From NCBI GenBank assembly GCA_023427825.1, contig JAEZAI010000153.1:1-6123 (forward strand): a stretch of DNA of 6,123 bases, given 5' to 3'. Position 1 is the first letter of the stretch, and every line of letters begins with the position of its first letter. Of this stretch, positions 1 through 6,123 are shown one piece after another. A program made the translations under genes and the position numbers. The notes beneath the pieces were generated by a model, which made no database searches, was not told the DNA's origin, and saw only the letters and a list, made by a program, of their open reading frames with translations. The stretch comes from Actinomycetes bacterium. Its GTDB lineage: Bacteria; Actinomycetota; Acidimicrobiia; Acidimicrobiales; Microtrichaceae.

Positions 1-529
1 GGTCCGCGATCACCAGCATGGCCATGGGCGAGGCGAAGTCGCCGACGAACTCGCACGATCCCGACGCGGCGAAGCCGTCGACCAGGTCGTTCGAGATACG
101 CCACATGGCCTCCTCGTTCTCCTGGAGGCGACGTGGCGTGAACAGCCGCATGAGCAGCCCGCGGTGCTCGGTGTGCTTGGGCGGGTCGAACGACGGGAGC
201 TGGTCGGTGAACGGCAGCGCGCTCCGGTGCTCCTCGATCAGCTCGGTCAGGTCGTCGCCCTCGAGCGGCACCGGGAACTTCCCGAACGGGCCGATCACCG
301 AGTTGACCGACGAGAACGTGCCGGGGTCGTGGTAGACGGCGAGCGCCTCCTCGTAGCCGGTCACCATGTAGACGCCCTCGTTGGGCTCCTGGTGGACGGG
401 ACACTCCGAGCGCAGCGCGTCCCAGTAGGGGTACGGGTCGCGGATCAGCCGGCCCGACCGGAAGTAGTCGGCGTCGATCAGCTCGGTGCCCTCGGCCGCT
501 GCGGTGTCGGTCGTGTTCGTGTCGGTCAT
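1..529 (-). CDS. Cytochrome P450, N-terminal part (3' end beyond window)
   Basis: Translation from the ATG at 529 gives 176 uninterrupted residues that run off the window. The first ~18 residues are Thr/Ala-rich and hydrophilic with no membrane anchor, as expected for soluble bacterial class I P450s. Family signs are DPYPYWDALR (31-40) with PVH (44-46), the B-region VTGYEEALAVYHDPGTFSS (56-74), and the C-helix signature FDPPKHTEHRGLLMRLFTPR (114-133), in which His119 and Arg123 are the positions that usually contact the haem propionates. The E-helix region EFVGDFASPMAMLVIAD closes the fragment. The I-helix acid-Thr pair, the ExxR motif and the haem Cys loop would lie beyond position 1 and cannot be checked, so subfamily is not assigned. 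A ferredoxin and reductase partner would be needed and none is present here. The start overlaps the flavoprotein stop as ATGA. Likely role: hydroxylation of the same substrate handled by the upstream enzymes (inference). Confidence 0.92.
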   Translation of the reverse strand, partial: MTDTNTTDTAAAEGTELIDADYFRSGRLIRDPYPYWDALRSECPVHQEPNEGVYMVTGYEEALAVYHDPGTFSSVNSVIGPFGKFPVPLEGDDLTELIEEHRSALPFTDQLPSFDPPKHTEHRGLLMRLFTPRRLQENEEAMWRISNDLVDGFAASGSCEFVGDFASPMAMLVIAD

Positions 530-2298
530 CGTCGGTCCCGTGCTCCGAGGTCGTTCGGTGTGGGTGGGGTGAGCGGTCCGGCCGTCGTCCGGCCGGTGGC
601 GTGGCGGACGGCCCGGTAGCCGAACACCAGCGTGTTGGCGATGCTGGCGCCGGCGCCCAGGTAGCGGCGGCCCATGACGGTGGCGGTGATGTTGCCGGCG
701 GCGTAGAGCCCGGGGATGGGCTCGCCGTCGTCCCGGAGGACCCGTGCGTCGGCGTCGGTGACGAGTCCGCCGCAGGTGCCGATGTCGGACGGCACGACCT
801 CGACGGCGTAGAAGGGGGCGCGGGCGAGCGGGCCGAGCGACGGGTTGGGCCGGTGCCCCGGGTCGCCCATGGCCCTGTTGTAGGCGGACGCGCCTCGGCC
901 GAAGTCGGGGTCCCGGCCCTCGGCGGCCCCGCGGTTGAACCGCTCGATCTCGGCGCTCAGGCCGTGTGGGTCGATGCCGCACTCGGTGGCCAGCGCCTCG
1001 ATCGTGTCGGCCCTCTTGAGCGTGCCGCTCTCGATCAGGCCCGTCGGGAGCTTGCCCGGGCGGGACAGGCCGTGGGAGTAGCGCCGCCGGTAGCCGTCGT
1101 CGAACACCAGCCAGCAGGGCACGGCCTGCGCCGTGCGGTCGCGCTCGTACATGGCGCGGCCGATCTCCATGTAGGAGTTGGCCTCGTTGACGAAGCGATG
1201 GCCCTCGGCGTCCACGAAGATCGCGCCCGGCCGGAAGCGTGCATCGACCAACGTCGACTGCCCGAACTTGCCGCCGCGCGGAGTGGGCAGCCACCACGCC
1301 TCGTCCATCAGGTCGGTCCGGGCTCCCAGGTCCATGGCCGCCTGCAGGGCGTCGCCCGTGTCGCCCGGGTTCGCGATCGACCAGCGGGGTTGCTGACGTC
1401 GATCGGGTGCGTGGGCACGGCGCATCTCGGCGTTGTGGGAGAAGCCGCCGGCCGCGAGCAGCACGCCCTTCCGTGCCCGCACGGTGACCGGCTCGCCCTC
1501 GCGGGTGGCGTGCACGCCGACCACGCGCCCGTCGTCGACGACCAGGTCGGTGACCGGGCACTCCGTCCACACCGGCACGCCCCGCGCGTCCGCGATCGCG
1601 AGCATCTGGCCGATCAGCGACGCGCCGTTGGTCAGCAGGTGCCGGCCCCGGGCCTTGGCGCCCCACGTGCGCAGCACCACCTTGGTGGCGGTTCCGAACG
1701 CCCGCGGCGACCGGTTCCAGTGCGCGAGCGTGCGGACCTCGTTGGTCTTCACCGCCAGCCCCGCACCGGCGGCGAGCCCGGGCTGGAGCTTCGGCTCGAG
1801 GTCGCCCAGCTGCCGGCCGTCCCACGGGACCGGTTCGATCGACCGCCCGGTGGCCAGGCCGCCCTTCTCGTCGGAGTAGTAGTCGCTGTAGCCGACGCAG
1901 CGTTCGAAGCCGACGCCCTGTGCCTGCAGGAACGCGACCATCTCGGGGCCGGAGGTGAGGAAGGCGCTGCGGCGCTCGGTCGACGAGCAGGCGCCGACGT
2001 CGCCGACGACCGCCTCGAAGTGCGCCATGGCGTCGTCGTACGAGTCGTCAACCCCGTCGGCGCGCAGCAGCGGGTGGTCGGGGATCCAGACCACTCCGCC
2101 GGACATGGCCGTGGAGCCGCCGATGAGGTCGCGCTTCTCCAGGACGACCGCGGTGGCGCCCGCGTCGGCGGCGGCGAGCGCGGCCACCATGCCGCCCCCG
2201 CCCGAGCCGACGATCACGACGTCGACCTCGTGGTCCCGGTCGGCGGCCGGCGCGGCAGCGTCGGTCCGCACGCTCCCTTCCGGGCGGTGCACCGTCAT
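526..2298 (-). CDS. FAD-dependent oxidoreductase, 3-ketosteroid Δ1-dehydrogenase-like
   Basis: This 590-residue flavoprotein belongs to the FAD_binding_2 superfamily (KstD, fumarate reductase flavoprotein). After a hydrophilic N-terminus (1-24) comes the Rossmann dinucleotide motif VVIVGSGGGGMVAALAA (27-43) with the acidic end of strand two at VVLEKR (51-56), then GGSTAMSGG (60-68). A second FAD segment is VLLAAGGF (279-286), and the C-terminal FAD cap is GLYAAGNITATVMGRRYLGAG (530-550). The YLGAG block resembles the YPGPG block of KstD, whose Tyr and second Gly are catalytic (Tyr487 and Gly491 in the Rhodococcus SQ1 enzyme); here Tyr546 and Gly550. Tyr376 (NEANSY) and a Tyr in 137-141 are candidates for the other two active-site tyrosines. 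It would abstract hydrogen next to a ketone to make an α,β double bond, in the cytoplasm. The ATG start has GGAGG seven bases upstream and overlaps the transferase stop as ATGA; the stop overlaps the P450 start likewise. A ring other than a steroid is possible. Confidence 0.9.
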   Translation of the reverse strand: MTVHRPEGSVRTDAAAPAADRDHEVDVVIVGSGGGGMVAALAAADAGATAVVLEKRDLIGGSTAMSGGVVWIPDHPLLRADGVDDSYDDAMAHFEAVVGDVGACSSTERRSAFLTSGPEMVAFLQAQGVGFERCVGYSDYYSDEKGGLATGRSIEPVPWDGRQLGDLEPKLQPGLAAGAGLAVKTNEVRTLAHWNRSPRAFGTATKVVLRTWGAKARGRHLLTNGASLIGQMLAIADARGVPVWTECPVTDLVVDDGRVVGVHATREGEPVTVRARKGVLLAAGGFSHNAEMRRAHAPDRRQQPRWSIANPGDTGDALQAAMDLGARTDLMDEAWWLPTPRGGKFGQSTLVDARFRPGAIFVDAEGHRFVNEANSYMEIGRAMYERDRTAQAVPCWLVFDDGYRRRYSHGLSRPGKLPTGLIESGTLKRADTIEALATECGIDPHGLSAEIERFNRGAAEGRDPDFGRGASAYNRAMGDPGHRPNPSLGPLARAPFYAVEVVPSDIGTCGGLVTDADARVLRDDGEPIPGLYAAGNITATVMGRRYLGAGASIANTLVFGYRAVRHATGRTTAGPLTPPTPNDLGARDRR

Positions 2299-4592
2299 CT
2301 CGCGCCCTCCAACGCCGTGGCGATCACGCCGTCCGTCTCGAGCGCTGCCAGCTCGGCGGCGTCGACGCCCAGCTCGGTGAGCAGCTCGGCGGTGTGCTCG
2401 CCCAGCAGCGGCGCGTGGCGCTGGTGGAGCCGCTCGGGCAGCCCGGAGATCCGGAACGGGATCGTGCTGTAGCGGGCCGGGCCCATGACCGGATGGTCGA
2501 GCTCCTCGAAGAAGCGCCGCGCCTGCAGGGGCGGCAGGTCGGGCTGGCGGTGCGGCTGCTCGACCCGGGCCACCGGTACGCCGGCCGACCACAGGGCGTC
2601 GACCACCTCGCCGGCCGTCCGCCGGCTGCACCACTCCTGGAGCCGCTCGTCGAGCAGGTCGTGCGCGGCCAGGCGTCCCTCGTGGCGGTCGAGCGACGGG
2701 TCCTGGGCCCAGGCCGGCTCGCCGAGCGCGGCGCGCAGCGCCCGCCACTGGTCGTCGCCGGCCACGGAGATCGCCACGCGGGCGGGTTCGCGGCCGTACT
2801 CGTCGGCGTCGGAGCAGTCGTAGAGGTTCTGCGGCGCGGCGGCGGGACCGCGGTTGCCGGCGCGCTCCAGGCGGATCCCGCTGGTGGAGTGCTCGACCAC
2901 CTGCTCCGCTGTGATGCTGAGCGCGGCGTCGACCATGGCGGCCTCGACCTGGCAGCCCTGACCCGTCGCGTCGCGATGGGCCAGGGCGAGGAGCAGGCCG
3001 TACGCCGCGTGCAGCCCGGCGTTCGAGTCGCCGATGCAGTACGGCTCGACCGGGTGCTGGTCGGGGTGGCCGGTGAGCCAGGTCAGACCCGACGCATCCT
3101 CGATCACGAACGCGAACGCCGCGTGGTCGCGCCAGGGCCCGTCCAACCCGAAGCCCGGCATCCGCACGACGATGATGTCGTCGCGCAGCCCCCGCAGCGA
3201 CTCGTACGAGAACCCGAGCTGGTCCAGGACCCGAGGCGTGAAGTTCTCGATCACCACGTCGCAGGTGGCGGCGACGCGGCGCAGCAGGTCGAGGCCTGCC
3301 GGCTCGGCGAAGTCGAGCGTGAGGCTCTTCTTGTTGGTGTTGAGCGCGGCGAAGATCGGCCCCTGCTCCCAGTAGCGGTCGATGTCCTGCGAGCGTCCGC
3401 CGACCAGGCGCGCACCGTCGGGCCGGCGGGCCGACTCCAGGTGGATCACCTCGGCGCCCAGCAGGGCGAGCAGATGGCTGGCCGACGGCCCCGCCCAGTA
3501 GGCGGTCATGTCGAGCACCCGCAGCCCGCGGAAGGGCAGGTCGCGCCCGCTCTGTTCCCGATCCCTGGGGCGAGCACCCCCGGCATCGGGAACGGAGCCG
3601 GCGGTGAACCGGAGCGGCGGGCGCGGTCGCACCGTGCCGTCGGCGTCGGTCCGGAACGCGTCGCGCTCGCGGAGGTGCTCGATGGCCGGTGCGTTCGCAC
3701 CATCCACGATCGGTGCGTTCGGTATGCGGAACGCGGTGGCCGCGTCGAGCACCTGGTCGACCGTCTGCCCGCCGACCCACTCGTCGATCTGCTCGGCCAG
3801 CGCCCCCCGTTCCGTGAACAGCGAGGCGTCCTCGGCCCACTCGGGGTGGCCGGCCATCACGCAGAAGTCCAGCCACTGCTGCCCGGTGCCGACCCCGAGT
3901 CCGACCAGGCCGTCGCTGGCGGCGGCCACGCCGGGCACCGTCAGCGCCCGGCGCTTGCGCATGGGGCGGCCGAAGGCGTCGTGGAAGGTGACGGGGTAGT
4001 AGGTGAGGCACATCGCCTGCACCTCGAGCATGGACACGTCGACCAGGTCGCCGCCGGCGGTGCGCAGGGCGGCCATGAGGCCGACCGCGGCGTAGGCGCC
4101 GGCCAGCCACTCACCGACCTGGCCGGCCACGTGGACGGGCGGGAGCTCCGCCGCACCGCGGCCGAGGCCGATGATGCCGCCGGACCACGCCTGGAGCGTG
4201 AACTCGGTGGCCGGATGGTCGCTCCACGGCGTGTCCAGACCGAAGGGGGAGATGGCCACGACGGAGAGGTGCGGGTGGGCGGTCCGGATCGCGAGGGGGT
4301 CCAACGCTGCACCGGGCGACCACACGCATGCTCCCGCCGTGGCCAGAACTCGATCGAGGTCGTCCGCGGACGTCGCGGCGACCCCGTCGGACAGGTGCCG
4401 GTGCAGCGCGCCGGCGGAACGACCCGAGGCCGACCACCCCCGCAGCGGGTGCCCGCCGACGGGCTCGACCCGCGTGACGGTCGCACCGGCGTCGGCCAGC
4501 AGCCGGCAGCAGTACGCGCCTGCGATCCAGGTCGACAGGTCGACGACCTGCAGCCCGGCGAGCGGTCGGATGGCGTCCGCGCCGTCGCTCAC
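2295..4592 (-). CDS. Tandem-fused CaiB/BaiF family (class III) CoA-transferase
   Basis: This 765-residue protein contains two CaiB/BaiF units. Class III CoA-transferases move CoA between carboxylic acids through an aspartyl-CoA intermediate and normally work as interlocked dimers of ~400-residue chains. Unit 1 (about 10-330) opens with LAGLQVVDLSTWIAG; unit 2 (about 353-740) opens with FRGLRVLDMTAYWAGP and has the fuller family pattern, including LNTNKKSLTLDF (418-429). The nucleophile region in unit 2, IGDSNAGLH (520-528), keeps Asp522, matching the GDSNTG motif of formyl-CoA transferase. The equivalent in unit 1, QVGEWLAG (158-165), has Glu161. Unit 1 is also shortened in the region following RVEP (41-44), lacking a recognisable NK-S-LDL segment. 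The halves are joined by a charged linker (about 332-350) encoded by a large palindrome. The GTG start at 4592 is preferred because of GGGAG eight bases upstream, the GTGA overlap and the immediate onset of the domain. It likely activates the pathway acid; substrate unknown. Confidence 0.93.
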   Translation of the reverse strand: MSDGADAIRPLAGLQVVDLSTWIAGAYCCRLLADAGATVTRVEPVGGHPLRGWSASGRSAGALHRHLSDGVAATSADDLDRVLATAGACVWSPGAALDPLAIRTAHPHLSVVAISPFGLDTPWSDHPATEFTLQAWSGGIIGLGRGAAELPPVHVAGQVGEWLAGAYAAVGLMAALRTAGGDLVDVSMLEVQAMCLTYYPVTFHDAFGRPMRKRRALTVPGVAAASDGLVGLGVGTGQQWLDFCVMAGHPEWAEDASLFTERGALAEQIDEWVGGQTVDQVLDAATAFRIPNAPIVDGANAPAIEHLRERDAFRTDADGTVRPRPPLRFTAGSVPDAGGARPRDREQSGRDLPFRGLRVLDMTAYWAGPSASHLLALLGAEVIHLESARRPDGARLVGGRSQDIDRYWEQGPIFAALNTNKKSLTLDFAEPAGLDLLRRVAATCDVVIENFTPRVLDQLGFSYESLRGLRDDIIVVRMPGFGLDGPWRDHAAFAFVIEDASGLTWLTGHPDQHPVEPYCIGDSNAGLHAAYGLLLALAHRDATGQGCQVEAAMVDAALSITAEQVVEHSTSGIRLERAGNRGPAAAPQNLYDCSDADEYGREPARVAISVAGDDQWRALRAALGEPAWAQDPSLDRHEGRLAAHDLLDERLQEWCSRRTAGEVVDALWSAGVPVARVEQPHRQPDLPPLQARRFFEELDHPVMGPARYSTIPFRISGLPERLHQRHAPLLGEHTAELLTELGVDAAELAALETDGVIATALEGAR
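2306..2310 (-). promoter_or_regulatory. Ribosome binding site GGAGG of the FAD oxidoreductase gene
   Basis: GGAGG on the minus strand, seven bases before the ATG at 2298, inside the last codons of the CoA-transferase gene. It is the strongest Shine-Dalgarno match in the window and fixes the start, because the frame stays open about 600 codons further upstream as an antiphase shadow. Confidence 0.8.
3549..3598. repeat. 50-base imperfect palindrome in the linker between the two CoA-transferase halves
   Basis: Bases 3549-3570 and 3577-3598 form inverted arms of 22 bases around a 6-base loop (CGAGCA, 3571-3576). Nineteen of 22 positions pair by Watson-Crick rules; exceptions are 3553/3594 (T-G), 3563/3584 (C-C) and 3566/3581 (T-C). 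The core arms GTTCCCGAT (3554-3562) and ATCGGGAAC (3585-3593) are perfect. The element encodes linker residues 332-348 and stays in frame. No T-tract follows on the coding strand, so it does not look like a standard intrinsic terminator. It may be a palindromic repeat (REP/MITE-like) inserted into the linker, a relic of a former intergenic region, or an mRNA hairpin acting on translation between domains. Confidence 0.8.
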
Positions 4593-5548
4593 TCGGGCTG
4601 CTCCCGACCGGACTTGGACAGGCGCCACTCGGGCGGGAAGTTGCGGTCGTTGCCCTTGACCGCGTTGTTGAGGCCCGACGCCATGGTGTCCCGGTCCAGG
4701 CCGATGACCGAACGGTCGGCATCGGGCTTGAGCGGACCCCGCATGGACTCGAGCCAGGCGCTGATGAGGCTGCCCATGTGCTCGCCCTGGTGCTGCTTCA
4801 TGATCTCGAAGAACACCTTCTGGGCGAACACCGTGTCGGTCGGCAGGTTGTTGGCGCAGGCCATGGCGTACTTGGCCGTCTCGGCCTCGAGCTGGTCGCG
4901 CGGCACGACGCTGTTGATGAAGTTGAGCTCCGCCATCTCGGCGGCCGTGAAGGGTCGTCCGGTGAACACCATCTCCTGGAACTTCCGGAGGCCCATCAGC
5001 GTCGCCCACTGCCACATGCGCGGGGCGTAGCCGACGTAGCGGAAGGCGGCATGGCCGAACAGCGCGTCGTCGGACGACACGACCAGGTCCGCGTCCGCCG
5101 CCTGGTAGAAGTGCCAGCCGTAGCAGTACCCCTTGACCTCGAGGATGCTGATCTTCTTGAAGTCCTGGAGGGAGCGGCAGCCGGCCCGGGGGTCCGCGTA
5201 CCACTGCACCAGCGACGCCCCGTTCCGATAGTTCCGTGGCGGCGGCATGGTGATGTCGTCGTCGTCCTCCACGCCGAACTCCTCGCGGAGCGCGGCGTCG
5301 CCCTCCCGCTTGGCCATCAGCTCGTCCAGGTCTGCGCCCGAGCCCAGGTCGTCGCCTTCGCCCCGGATCACGAGCACCTTGACGTCGTCGTCCAGGCTGG
5401 CCTTGAAGATCAGGTCGCCGTAGCGGCGGCGGGCCCCGATCGTGGGGGCGTTGAGCCGGTCGGGACGGTCGAAGGTGATCGTGGCGATCCGGTTGGCCAC
5501 GTCCTTCTCGTACCGGACGATCTCCTCGGGGGCCGGGATGTCGGTCAC
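4589..5548 (-). CDS. Enoyl-CoA hydratase/isomerase (crotonase) family protein with atypical active site
   Basis: This 319-residue cytoplasmic protein has the crotonase fold: an N-terminal strand IATITFDRPDRLNA (21-34), the first oxyanion-hole loop GSGADLDEL (69-77), the second loop VKGYCYGWHFY (138-148), then DALFGHAAFRYVGYAPR (161-177). These proteins bind acyl-CoA thioesters and stabilise an enolate. The hydratase glutamates (Glu144 and Glu164 of rat mitochondrial enoyl-CoA hydratase) align with Tyr148 and Ala168, so plain 2-enoyl-CoA hydration is unlikely; another crotonase reaction such as isomerisation, thioester hydrolysis or ring C-C cleavage may apply. It is longer than the typical ~260 residues, with an acidic insert (about 83-115, including DDDD) and an extended C-terminus. 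The start is GTG at 5548: upstream codons in this frame show no crotonase similarity, AGGAG lies 5 bases before it, and it overlaps the M24 gene's stop as GTGA. Its own stop overlaps the next start as GTGA. Family assignment is firm; reaction is unknown. Confidence 0.9.
   Translation of the reverse strand: MTDIPAPEEIVRYEKDVANRIATITFDRPDRLNAPTIGARRRYGDLIFKASLDDDVKVLVIRGEGDDLGSGADLDELMAKREGDAALREEFGVEDDDDITMPPPRNYRNGASLVQWYADPRAGCRSLQDFKKISILEVKGYCYGWHFYQAADADLVVSSDDALFGHAAFRYVGYAPRMWQWATLMGLRKFQEMVFTGRPFTAAEMAELNFINSVVPRDQLEAETAKYAMACANNLPTDTVFAQKVFFEIMKQHQGEHMGSLISAWLESMRGPLKPDADRSVIGLDRDTMASGLNNAVKGNDRNFPPEWRLSKSGREQPE
4601..4605 (-). promoter_or_regulatory. Ribosome binding site GGGAG of the fused CoA-transferase gene
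   Basis: GGGAG on the minus strand, eight bases before the GTG at 4592 and inside the end of the crotonase gene. It decides the start: the frame stays open for about 200 codons upstream, but that extension lies antiphase within the crotonase gene and has no family resemblance. Confidence 0.7.
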
Positions 5549-6123
5549 GCTCGCTCCTGTGGGTTCGTGGGGTGGCTGGTGGCGGCCGAGGTGCCGGAGG
5601 TGGTGCTGAGGAGCTCGGGGCCCCGGTCGGTCACGTGCACCGGGTCGACCGCGATCGCCGCGCCCGCCCCCGGTTCCCACACGAAGCTCGTCAGCGCGAA
5701 CACCACGCCGGGGTCGAGCAGCTCGGACCCGGCGGTGGCCGGCAGGTCGGGCGCGACGATCGGCAGGTCGAACCCCAGCCCGAGCCCTCGTGCGATCGGG
5801 GCCGGCGGCGGGGTCACCCCGGCGTCGCGATAGGCGTCGAGCAGCACGCTCGCGGGCTCGCCGGCACGGCAGGCCTCGATCAGGCGACCGCGCAGGTCGG
5901 CGAGGCGGCCGAGCAGCGCGTCGTGACCACCGCCGACGGCGTGGGTCCGCCCGAGCTCGCCCACGTAGCCGCCGCGAACGACGCCGCCGCCGAGCGCGAT
6001 CAGGTCGCCGTCGGCGACGTGGGCGTCCCGGTCGCCGCGCCGCCACGGGTGCTCGGCCGAGGTGATCCACGCGACGTCCTGGTTGGACGGCGTGGTGACG
6101 CCGGCGAGCGCCATCTCCTCCAT
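5545..6123 (-). CDS. M24-fold (aminopeptidase P/creatinase-like) protein, metal ligands lost; 5' end cut by window
   Basis: The visible 192 residues match the C-terminal 'pita-bread' catalytic domain of peptidase family M24 (Xaa-Pro aminopeptidase, methionine aminopeptidase, creatinase). Recognisable landmarks are GDLIALGGG (residues 39-47), GGYVGELGRT (51-60), GLGLGFD (113-119) and a C-terminal VHVTDRGPELLS (162-173), which correspond in order to the family's Asp, Asp, His and Glu motif blocks. The ligand positions appear changed: first Asp to Gly45, second Asp to Glu56, GHG His to Leu114, first Glu to Thr145, last Glu to Val159. This predicts no dinuclear metal site and probably no classical peptidase activity. 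M24 members without metal, such as creatinase, are known, so another chemistry or a structural role is possible. The tail (174-192) is Ser/Thr-rich. An ATG sits exactly at the window edge, but the domain's usual N-terminal part is missing, so I read this as a fragment of a longer gene. It overlaps the next gene by GTGA. Confidence 0.75.
   Translation of the reverse strand: MEEMALAGVTTPSNQDVAWITSAEHPWRRGDRDAHVADGDLIALGGGVVRGGYVGELGRTHAVGGGHDALLGRLADLRGRLIEACRAGEPASVLLDAYRDAGVTPPPAPIARGLGLGFDLPIVAPDLPATAGSELLDPGVVFALTSFVWEPGAGAAIAVDPVHVTDRGPELLSTTSGTSAATSHPTNPQERA
5554..5558 (-). promoter_or_regulatory. Ribosome binding site AGGAG of the crotonase-family gene
   Basis: AGGAG on the minus strand, five bases before the GTG at 5548. 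It lies inside the last codons of the M24 gene and supports the GTG start, since the open frame itself continues much further upstream. Confidence 0.75.

Noticed and set aside
574..598. GC-rich self-complementary stretch with two GTCCGGCC copies near the end of the flavoprotein gene
   Set aside because: Short, built from CCGG-type palindromes that are common at this GC content, and inside coding sequence; no support for a regulatory role.
3549..3598. Reading the palindrome as an intrinsic transcription terminator
   Set aside because: It lies in the middle of an intact gene and no T-run follows on the coding strand.
3687..3721. Direct repeat of 11 bases (CGGTGCGTTCG) at 3687-3697 and 3711-3721
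   Set aside because: The spacing is 24 bases, in frame, and the repeat merely encodes Asn-Ala-Pro twice in a normal part of the CoA-transferase; only two copies, probably chance.
2299..4110. Upstream extension of the flavoprotein frame to give a 1194-residue protein
   Set aside because: The added 604 residues are an Arg/Pro/Ala-rich antiphase reading of the CoA-transferase gene; the ATG at 2298 has a strong ribosome binding site and precedes the FAD domain.
2394..5030. Very long open frame on the plus strand (878 codons), and another at 601-2472 (623 codons)
   Set aside because: Both lie antisense to well-recognised genes, have composition-driven Gly/Arg/Val/Ala-rich translations with no domain, and are expected in GC-rich DNA where stop codons are rare.
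5549..6070. Upstream extension of the crotonase frame to 493 residues
   Set aside because: The extra residues are an Arg-rich shadow of the M24 gene, and the GTG at 5548 has a good AGGAG and the operon's usual GTGA overlap.

Overview
The window is very GC-rich (about 70% by eye), densely coding, and carries five genes all on the minus strand, so transcription runs from high to low coordinates. High GC, frequent GTG starts, many four-base gene overlaps and the family mix (P450, KstD-like flavoprotein, CaiB/BaiF CoA-transferase, crotonase) suggest an actinobacterium such as Acidimicrobiia or a mycobacterial relative. That placement is inference; there is no rRNA or other phylogenetic marker here.

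Layout in transcription order: (1) the C-terminal part of an M24 'pita-bread' fold protein whose metal ligands appear to be gone (6123-5545, upstream end cut by the window); (2) a 319-residue crotonase-fold protein without the two usual catalytic glutamates (5548-4589); (3) a 765-residue protein made of two tandem CaiB/BaiF CoA-transferase units (4592-2295); (4) a 590-residue FAD-dependent, 3-ketosteroid-dehydrogenase-like flavoprotein (2298-526); (5) the first 176 residues of a soluble bacterial cytochrome P450 (529-2, running off the window). Every junction is a four-base start/stop overlap (GTGA, GTGA, ATGA, ATGA), so the genes almost certainly form one translationally coupled operon. No stretch of 300 bases lacks a gene. 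No promoter, terminator, tRNA, CRISPR or insertion sequence was found; the operon's promoter and end lie outside the window.

Taken together the genes read as a catabolic module for a bulky alicyclic or polycyclic carboxylic acid (steroid-, terpenoid- or bile-acid-like). P450 would hydroxylate the substrate, the fused transferase would put CoA on a carboxylate, the flavoprotein would introduce a ring double bond next to a ketone, and the crotonase-fold protein would act on the CoA thioester, perhaps by an unusual hydration, hydrolysis or C-C cleavage. The substrate cannot be read from the sequence.

The most unusual signals are a 50-base imperfect palindrome (22-base arms, 6-base loop) exactly in the linker that joins the two CoA-transferase halves, and the presence in one operon of three proteins with altered catalytic positions (M24 protein, crotonase, first half of the CoA-transferase).
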